Positions 26,720 through 32,420 of a stretch of 32,420 nt of DNA are shown one piece after another (positions within the stretch are counted from its first letter, which is position 1; each line of letters starts with the position of its first letter). A program made the position numbers and the translations under genes. The notes under the pieces were generated by a model. It searched no databases. It was not told the origin of the DNA and was given only the letters and a program-made list of their open reading frames with translations. This DNA is from Chloroflexota bacterium (GTDB lineage Bacteria > Chloroflexota > Dormibacteria > Dormibacterales > Dormibacteraceae), in NCBI GenBank assembly GCA_005889085.1, contig VBDS01000011.1:1-32420 (forward strand). Direction: 5' to 3'.

Positions 26720-27604
26720 CTAAGCCTTGGCCAGCGCGTGCCCGATGTGGACGAAAGATGTATGGACGATCGACTCGAGCTTGTGGGCGGCCTTTTCCGT
26801 CCCGCCCATCGCTCCCGGCACCTTGAAAACGACCAGCAGAGAGGCGAGCGCGAACAGATGGTGGACGGGGCTCACACCGTCGTGCTCCAGCGCAAAGCCG
26901 ATCGACAGGACGAATAGCTGCGCCGGCTGCATGAAGAGATTGGTCGCGAAATGGGACATCCACATCTTCGAGAGGTGGTTCGTCTCGGGCAGCATGAAGA
27001 GCAGCGCGGCAAGGGGCGCGGTGATCGCAAGTACGATGAGCACCGCGTAGCGGACCAGGTAGCTGATCGCCAGCGCGCCATAGCCCGCGGCAAGTGCTCC
27101 GGTCGTGATCACCTCCCACGTGCCCTCGTTGGCGTTGTGCGCGATCCCCGCGGCGAGGGTGGAGAGATCGTCGTGCGTGCTGAAGCTCTGCACCGCCTGG
27201 CTCATCGCATTGGCGGCGCCCACACCCATCTGGAACATCGGCATCGCGAAGTTGATCAGCACCACGGCCATGAAGAGCCTCGGCAGCAAGATGCGCGCCG
27301 TGTACTGGGTGAAGAGGCCGTGGCCCCACATGATTCGGTACGAGGCCCACAAGGCGATGAGGACCAGCGCCGCGTCCGCGACGAGCTGCACCTTCGGTTC
27401 GAAGCGCTGGATGGCGGCGGCGTTCACGAAGTCGCCGCCCGTTTCGAGGTCGGTCGTGCTGAGGATGAACTTGAACCAGACGTTGAGCAGCAGCCCGACG
27501 CTGTCGTCGAGCATCTTGGCGAGGATCAGGTTCGGATGGACGATGGTGTAGAGGTAGCCGTCGATCCTGCTCAGCTCGACATAGAGCTCATGGAGCCAGT
27601 CCAT
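26720..27604 (-). CDS. polytopic membrane protein, TrbL/VirB6-like
   Basis: 294 aa, multiple hydrophobic segments (AALVLIALWASYRIMWG, LLPRLFMAVVLINFAMPMFQ, YLVRYAVLIVLAITAPLAALLFMLPET); position after a VirB2-like gene. Confidence 0.6.
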   Translation of the reverse strand: MDWLHELYVELSRIDGYLYTIVHPNLILAKMLDDSVGLLLNVWFKFILSTTDLETGGDFVNAAAIQRFEPKVQLVADAALVLIALWASYRIMWGHGLFTQYTARILLPRLFMAVVLINFAMPMFQMGVGAANAMSQAVQSFSTHDDLSTLAAGIAHNANEGTWEVITTGALAAGYGALAISYLVRYAVLIVLAITAPLAALLFMLPETNHLSKMWMSHFATNLFMQPAQLFVLSIGFALEHDGVSPVHHLFALASLLVVFKVPGAMGGTEKAAHKLESIVHTSFVHIGHALAKA

Positions 27605-27607
27605 CGA

Positions 27608-27871
27608 TCAGTGCGAGTTCGGCACCGAGCTGGTGAGGATTCCGACCAGCGAGCTCGCCACCTCGACGCCGATCGTGCCGACGACGATGCGCTGGATCCA
27701 CTGCTTGGCCGCGAGCGCGGACTTCGTCTCCACGGCCGTGATCTTCCAGATGAACGCGAAGATGAACGCGAGAGCGCCGATGGATCCGACGAGCGCCTGG
27801 CCGATGTGAATCCACGTGTTGATCAGGTTGACGATGGGCGTGATGTCGGGTTCGCCGGTGAGAAAAACCAT
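27608..27871 (-). CDS. small two-TM protein, VirB2/TrbC pilin-like
   Basis: 87 aa; NTWIHIGQALVGSIGALAFIFAFIWKITA and WIQRIVVGTIGVEVASSLVGILTS: two hydrophobic segments with a short charged loop. Confidence 0.55.
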   Translation of the reverse strand: MVFLTGEPDITPIVNLINTWIHIGQALVGSIGALAFIFAFIWKITAVETKSALAAKQWIQRIVVGTIGVEVASSLVGILTSSVPNSH

Positions 27872-27873
27872 GT

Positions 27874-27918
27874 GCGCCTCCAGCCTTTTCGGGGCAAGTT
27901 ACCCGGCCCCGGAGGCGC
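27874..27918 (-). promoter_or_regulatory. 5'-UTR hairpin sequestering the Shine-Dalgarno of the VirB2-like gene
   Basis: Minus strand: GCGCCTC-CGGGGC-cgggtaactt-GCCCCG-aaaaggctg-GAGGCGC-ac-ATG; the 3' arm contains the SD (GGAGG) five nt before ATG. Confidence 0.6.
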
Positions 27919-28058
27919 GCGAAAACCCAGCCTGTTAACGAATCATGGAGGTCCAGCCGGCCCCCAGCGATGTCGATTCCGCACGTCTTGCGCAAACATC
28001 GTTTGGATTCGCGCGAGAGGAGCTTTCTGAACAAGACGCGCGTAAAACCGGCGATCCG

Positions 28059-29222
28059 CTAGCGAGACTTCGTTCGCGCCTCGACTCCGTCGAGCAGGAT
28101 CTCGAGGGCTGATGCCGGCTTCCCCTTTGGCTGCGGTTCGGCCGGCGGCGGTTCGACCCGCTCGATTTTCGGTGCGTTTGTGCCGAGCTGGAAGTCCACG
28201 ACTCCGCCGCTGATCTCGAGCTCATAGCGATCGCGGGCGTTTTCCGCGCCCTCGCTCTGCCAGTGGATGTCGGTGACCACGACCTTGGTCGAGAAGTCGT
28301 CCAGCTTCAGCTTCAGCGTTCCGGGGTGGACGTTGACGACGACCGCGGTTCCGCGTGGCCGCTGGATCGAGACGTTGACCACGCCGCTCGAGATGTGGAT
28401 CGGCACCACGCCTCTGGGTTCTGGAAGAAAGCACTGCACGTTCGCGGCGCCGCTGTCGACGTGGATCCCACGCACGTCGAGCCCGCCGATATCGAGGACC
28501 GTGTTCCAGGTCGGAGCCTGCACCTTGAAGCGCCAGGGCCGTCGCGGGTTGAGCTCGATCTCACCCCGCCCCACTCCGCGCAGGCGCCGTACCACCACCT
28601 GCTCCCCTCGCACCACCGCCGGCGCGGCGGCGGCCTGGTCGTGCGGCACCCGGATCATCGACTGCATGTCCACGGTTCCCGCACGGAGCATCACTCCGCG
28701 CGATCCGCTGTCGATCGCGATCGACGCCACGTCACCGCCGCTCGGGAATACGGGGCTTTCCTCGTGCGTCCGCCGTGAGATCACGGAGGTCATCACCATG
28801 AGCGCGACGTCGCCGGCTTCCGCCGCCTGCAAGCCCGCCGCCTGAAGCTGGGATTTCAGGTCGGCGAACGTGTCGCTGCGCTCGAGCGCCTCGGGCACCT
28901 CGAGCAGGATGCGGTCGGCGTCCTTCTGTGCGTTCACGGACGTGCCCAGCGCCGCTCCGATCGCCAGCACGCTTTGCCGCCAGGCGCCGCTCCTGCGCGG
29001 CCGGCCGACGCGCTCGAGGATCGATTCCGCCAGCAGTTCCAGCAGCTCGCCGCGGTCGCGCACATGCCAGTAGAGCGAGGAGGCCTTGACCTCCAGCCGG
29101 TCTGCGAGGGCGCGCATCGAAAGCCCTTCCAGGCCCTCCTCGTTGATCAATTCCAAGGCGGAATCGACGAGCCGCTCCCGGGTCAGGCCGCGCTGCCTCT
29201 CTTCTTCAGGGCTCACTTGCAT
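28059..29222 (-). CDS. TetR family regulator with C-terminal beta-rich LiaF/DUF4097-like domain
   Basis: TRERLVDSALELINEEGLEGLSMRALADRLEVKASSLYWHVRDRGELLELLAESIL (TetR HTH); C-terminal LDIGGLDVRGIHVDSGAANVQCFLPEPRGVVPIHISSGVVNVSIQRPRGTAVVVNV. Confidence 0.85.
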   Translation of the reverse strand: MQVSPEEERQRGLTRERLVDSALELINEEGLEGLSMRALADRLEVKASSLYWHVRDRGELLELLAESILERVGRPRRSGAWRQSVLAIGAALGTSVNAQKDADRILLEVPEALERSDTFADLKSQLQAAGLQAAEAGDVALMVMTSVISRRTHEESPVFPSGGDVASIAIDSGSRGVMLRAGTVDMQSMIRVPHDQAAAAPAVVRGEQVVVRRLRGVGRGEIELNPRRPWRFKVQAPTWNTVLDIGGLDVRGIHVDSGAANVQCFLPEPRGVVPIHISSGVVNVSIQRPRGTAVVVNVHPGTLKLKLDDFSTKVVVTDIHWQSEGAENARDRYELEISGGVVDFQLGTNAPKIERVEPPPAEPQPKGKPASALEILLDGVEARTKSR

Positions 29223-29251
29223 TGATTCTCCTCTAATTCTTGTAGTGGTAC

Positions 29252-29281
29252 TTGCAATCCTAACGGTGTTAGGGGTATTCT
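29252..29281 (+). promoter_or_regulatory. candidate promoter of the methyltransferase-MFS operon
   Basis: TTGCAA (29252-29257), 18-bp spacer, TATTCT (29276-29281). Confidence 0.45.
29259..29273. promoter_or_regulatory. candidate TetR operator 1
   Basis: CCTAAC-GGT-GTTAGG, perfect palindrome in the -35/-10 spacer. Confidence 0.65.
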
Positions 29282-29294
29282 ACCGCCATTGGCA

Positions 29295-29309
29295 CCTAAC
29301 AGCGTTAGA
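29295..29309. promoter_or_regulatory. candidate TetR operator 2
   Basis: CCTAAC-AGC-GTTAGA, same palindrome core as operator 1, centre 36 bp away, just before the AAGGAG SD. Confidence 0.65.
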
Positions 29310-29324
29310 TAAAGGAGAAGCAAG

Positions 29325-30011
29325 ATGCAGATGACTGAAGCAAGACGGTGGCGATTCAAGGGCCCCGAGATGGAAGGACCGATCGCGCGGTGGTACGCAC
29401 GCGTGCGAGGAACGAAGAGCCAGCTCGATGCGTACCGTGAGCAGGCCCGGCTCCTGACCAATGGCCTTCCGGACGGCACCCGGGTGCTCGAGGTTGCACC
29501 CGGGCCCGGGTACCTGGCGATCGAGATGGCGCGACTCGGAGGGTTTCATGTAACGGGCCTCGACATCAGCCACACGTTCGTCGAGATTGCCAGCGATAAC
29601 GCCCTCAAGGCGGGAGTGGCTGTTGAGTTCCGCCAGGGCGATGCGGCCCGAATGCCGTTCGAATCCGAGTCCTTCGACCTGGTCGTGTGCCAGGCCGCGT
29701 TCAAGAACTTCACACTGCCGGGCCGTGCGCTCGCGGAGATGCACAGAGTCCTGCGCGCGGGCGGGACGGCCGTGATCCAGGACATGAGCAAGGACGCAAC
29801 CCATGCCGACATCGAGGACGAGGTGAGGGACATGGACCTCGGCCGGTTCAGTGCGTTCACGACGAAGGCGACGCTCGAGATGCTCAAGCGCCGGGCGTAC
29901 TCATCGGGCCAGTTCGAACGGCTCGTTGCCGAGAGCCCGTTCAGGACGTGCGAGATCACCACCGAGGGGATCGGTCTCCAGGTGCAACTGAAGAAGGAGC
30001 AGAACCTGTGA
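29325..30011 (+). CDS. class I SAM-dependent methyltransferase
   Basis: VLEVAPGPGYLAIEMARLGGFHVTGLDISHTFVEIA...FRQGDAARMPFESESFDLVVCQAAFKNF. Confidence 0.9.
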   Translation: MQMTEARRWRFKGPEMEGPIARWYARVRGTKSQLDAYREQARLLTNGLPDGTRVLEVAPGPGYLAIEMARLGGFHVTGLDISHTFVEIASDNALKAGVAVEFRQGDAARMPFESESFDLVVCQAAFKNFTLPGRALAEMHRVLRAGGTAVIQDMSKDATHADIEDEVRDMDLGRFSAFTTKATLEMLKRRAYSSGQFERLVAESPFRTCEITTEGIGLQVQLKKEQNL

Positions 30012-31606
30012 CAAATATTCGCAACCACCCGATAGCCGCCCTGGGCGTCCTCGCCCTCGGCCTGTTCATGACCCTGCTCGACCTGACCATCGTGAACATC
30101 GCCATCCCCTCGATCCTCGACGGGCTGCACGCCAGCCTGGACCAGGTCCTGTGGGTTCTGAACGCCTACAGCCTTCTCTACGCCGTCCTGCTCATCACAT
30201 CGGCGCGGCTCGGCGACATCTACGGCCCGCGCAACGTATTCGCCGCAGGCATCGTGATCTTCACTGTCGCGTCAGGCTTGAGCGCTCTTGCCCAGGACCC
30301 GACGCAGCTCATCGTGGCCCGCGCCCTGCAGGGACTCGGCGCCGCGGTGATCGCGCCGCAAGGCCTGCCGCTCATGCTCACCCTGTTCCCGGCCGATAGG
30401 CGCGGCGGGGTGTTCGCGATCTACGGAACGGTCGCCGGGCTTGCCGTGATCGCCGGCCCCACCGTCGGCGGCGTGCTCGTGAGCCACTTCGGCTGGCGCT
30501 CGATCTTCACCGTCAACCTTCCCATCGGCGTCATCGTCCTGGCGCTCGCGATGCTCGTCATCCCCGACCTCCGCCCTGGACGGCGCCATCGCCTCGACTT
30601 TGCGGGAGTCGGACTCGCCACCGCCGGCCTCCTTGGCGTCATTTACGGCCTGATCGAAGGCCAGCGCTACGACTGGGGCGTCGTGACCGGGATCATCACG
30701 ATCCCCGAGATCATCGGGGCCGGCGTTCTGTTGCTCGCCGCCTTCCTCTACTACCAGGCGCGCCGGCAGGACGCCGAGCCGCTTCTGAACTTTGCCGTCT
30801 TCAAGGACCGCAACTTCGCACTGGCGACTCTCGTCATGGCAGCGATGGGATTCGCGATCCTCGGCCTCTATCTGCCGCTCACGATCTACCTACAGTCGGT
30901 GCTCGGCCTCAGCGCAATCGACGCCGGCCTCACGGTCGCGATCCAGCCGTTCACGACCATGCTCACCTCTGGCGTGGCCGCGGGCCTCAGCCAGAGGATC
31001 AACGGCAAATATCTGCTCGTCCCAGGTCTGCTCGCGCTTGCCGCGGGAAGCGGATACATCGACTGGGCGGCGCACGCCAGCTCCGGCCGCTGGGACTTCG
31101 TCCCGGGCCTCGTTGTCAGCGGCCTGGGCATGGGCTTCATCTGGACTCCGATTTTCAGCCTCGCCACACGCGACATTCCCGCCCACCTGGGAGGTGTCGC
31201 GTCGGGAGTCGTCAACACGATCCAGGAGCTGGGCGGTGTTCTAGCGAGCGCGATCGTCGGAGCCTTCCTGCAAAACCGTCTCGCTCTCGCCTTGCACGAC
31301 CAGGCGGCAGCTGCGTCAGGCCAGCTGCCCGAGCAGTACAGGGCTTCCTTCGTCGCCGGTTTCAGCCACGCCGCACATTCAGGCTTCGAGGTCGGCGCCG
31401 GACAATCCGGCGTGAGCCTGCAGCTCCCGGCGCAGGTCCAGGCCCTTGCGCACTACGTCTTCACGCACGCGTTCGTCGATGCCATGCACCCGACCCTGGT
31501 GCTGCCGATCGTGGTGCTCATCGCGGCCGCGGTCGCGGCGGGCTTCATGCGGGCCCACCCCCGCGTCCAGGTCCTGGTCGACGAGGAGGAAGCGGCCGTA
31601 GCCTAA
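30008..31606 (+). CDS. MFS transporter, DHA2 (EmrB/QacA) drug efflux family
   Basis: LFMTLLDLTIVNIAIPSILDGLHASLDQVLWVLNAYSLLYAVLLITSARLGDIYGPRNVF; GTG start in a GTGA overlap with the methyltransferase. Confidence 0.92.
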   Translation: MTNIRNHPIAALGVLALGLFMTLLDLTIVNIAIPSILDGLHASLDQVLWVLNAYSLLYAVLLITSARLGDIYGPRNVFAAGIVIFTVASGLSALAQDPTQLIVARALQGLGAAVIAPQGLPLMLTLFPADRRGGVFAIYGTVAGLAVIAGPTVGGVLVSHFGWRSIFTVNLPIGVIVLALAMLVIPDLRPGRRHRLDFAGVGLATAGLLGVIYGLIEGQRYDWGVVTGIITIPEIIGAGVLLLAAFLYYQARRQDAEPLLNFAVFKDRNFALATLVMAAMGFAILGLYLPLTIYLQSVLGLSAIDAGLTVAIQPFTTMLTSGVAAGLSQRINGKYLLVPGLLALAAGSGYIDWAAHASSGRWDFVPGLVVSGLGMGFIWTPIFSLATRDIPAHLGGVASGVVNTIQELGGVLASAIVGAFLQNRLALALHDQAAAASGQLPEQYRASFVAGFSHAAHSGFEVGAGQSGVSLQLPAQVQALAHYVFTHAFVDAMHPTLVLPIVVLIAAAVAAGFMRAHPRVQVLVDEEEAAVA

Positions 31607-31616
31607 CCTTTGATCG

Positions 31617-32420
31617 ATGGCGAAGAAGCTCGCCGAGTACGAAGCCAAGAGAGACTTCAAGAAGACGCCGGAACCAGGCGCTCGGGTGCCAAAGAAGGCA
31701 GCCCGGGCGCCTCGGTTCGTCGTTCAGGAGCACCACGCCCGAAGGCTGCATTGGGACTTCCGCCTGGAGAAGGACGGCGTGGGCGTGTCCTGGGCTGTCC
31801 CGAAAGGCATTCCACCCGATCCGAAGCAGAACCACCTCGCCGTCCACGTCGAGGACCACCCGCTCGAATACTTCAAGTTCGCGGGCGAGATTCCAAAAGG
31901 CGAATACGGCGGTGGACAGGTTTTGATCTGGGACGAAGGGACTTACGACCCGGTCAAGTGGTCAGACCGCGAGGTGATGATCGACCTCCACGGCAATCGG
32001 CTGAAGGGCCGCTACGTCCTCTTCAAGACCAACGGTGAGAACTGGATGATCCACCGGATGGATCCGCCCCAGGATCCAGACCGCAAGCCCATGCCCCAGA
32101 AAGTCGAGCCGATGCTGGCCAGACTCTCGCCAAAGCTTCCGGCACCGGACGCCGCGTGGGGATTCGAGTTCAAGTGGGACGGCATTCGGGCGGTCGCATT
32201 CGTGGAGGGCGGCCGGGTGAGGCTGCAGAGCCGCACCGGTGAAGACATCACGCCACGCTATCCAGAGATCCACGCCATGGGCCGCGCCCTTGGCTCACGA
32301 GAAGTGATCCTCGACGGCGAGATCGTCGCGCTCGACGAAAAGGGGCGGCCGAGCTTCGAAGAGATCCAGCAGCGGATGGGCCTCACGTCCGAGTCGGAGA
32401 TCCGGCGCAAGATGAAAAAC
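31617..32420 (+). CDS. ligD: ATP-dependent DNA ligase LigD (3'-phosphoesterase + ligase domains), 3' end outside window
   Basis: FVVQEHHARRLHWDFRLEKDGVGVSWAVPKGIP...HVEDHPLEYFKFAGEIPKGEYGGGQVLIWDEGTY (PE domain), WGFEFKWDGIRAVAFVEGG (KWDG ligase motif). Confidence 0.93.
   Translation, partial: MAKKLAEYEAKRDFKKTPEPGARVPKKAARAPRFVVQEHHARRLHWDFRLEKDGVGVSWAVPKGIPPDPKQNHLAVHVEDHPLEYFKFAGEIPKGEYGGGQVLIWDEGTYDPVKWSDREVMIDLHGNRLKGRYVLFKTNGENWMIHRMDPPQDPDRKPMPQKVEPMLARLSPKLPAPDAAWGFEFKWDGIRAVAFVEGGRVRLQSRTGEDITPRYPEIHAMGRALGSREVILDGEIVALDEKGRPSFEEIQQRMGLTSESEIRRKMKN

Noticed and set aside
26199-27350. 383-aa minus-strand ORF MGLVPNHVGPRPLH...
   Set aside because: Out-of-frame reading across the M23 and TrbL-like genes.
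26951-28030. 359-aa plus-strand ORF rich in Asp/Arg/His
   Set aside because: Antisense shadow of the VirB6/VirB2-like genes.
1-32420. CRISPR arrays, tRNA/rRNA genes, transposases or integrases
   Set aside because: None seen on reading both strands; repeated ERR/DRR codons at 2212-2415 are a peptide repeat, not a CRISPR.

Overview
This is a high-GC, gene-dense bacterial chromosomal window. It looks tentatively Dormibacterota-, Chloroflexota- or Actinomycetota-like from gene content, but I cannot establish that. Most of the roughly 35 supported CDSs are housekeeping or metabolic: a TPP-dependent enzyme, isoaspartyl peptidase, tandem-domain ThyX, ClgR-like regulator + ClpP, UPF0182, Pcm, Hpt, thiolase, MPG glycosylase, a GGDEF protein, class I FBA, MBL hydrolase, UppP, and partial LigD. 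I saw no rRNA, tRNA, CRISPR array or transposase. The most interesting regions are: (1) a minus-strand cluster at 25.2-27.9 kb with a VirB2/TrbC-like small membrane protein, TrbL/VirB6-like membrane protein, M23 peptidase, SSB without an acidic tail, and an RHH-like protein, preceded by a hairpin that sequesters the first gene's Shine-Dalgarno; (2) a TetR regulator with a C-terminal beta-rich LiaF/DUF4097-like domain, divergent from a methyltransferase + MFS efflux operon, with two matching CCTAAC-N3-GTTAG operators in the shared region; (3) a ThyX protein with two degenerate halves joined by an in-frame palindromic repeat; (4) a PD-(D/E)XK-like domain fused to hypoxanthine phosphoribosyltransferase; (5) a ClgR-type palindrome at the start of a clgR-like gene next to clpP; (6) several genes whose conserved N-termini have no ATG/GTG/TTG start but have CTG or GTA overlapping the upstream stop codon. 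All assignments come from reading the sequence and ORF track; no searches were run.
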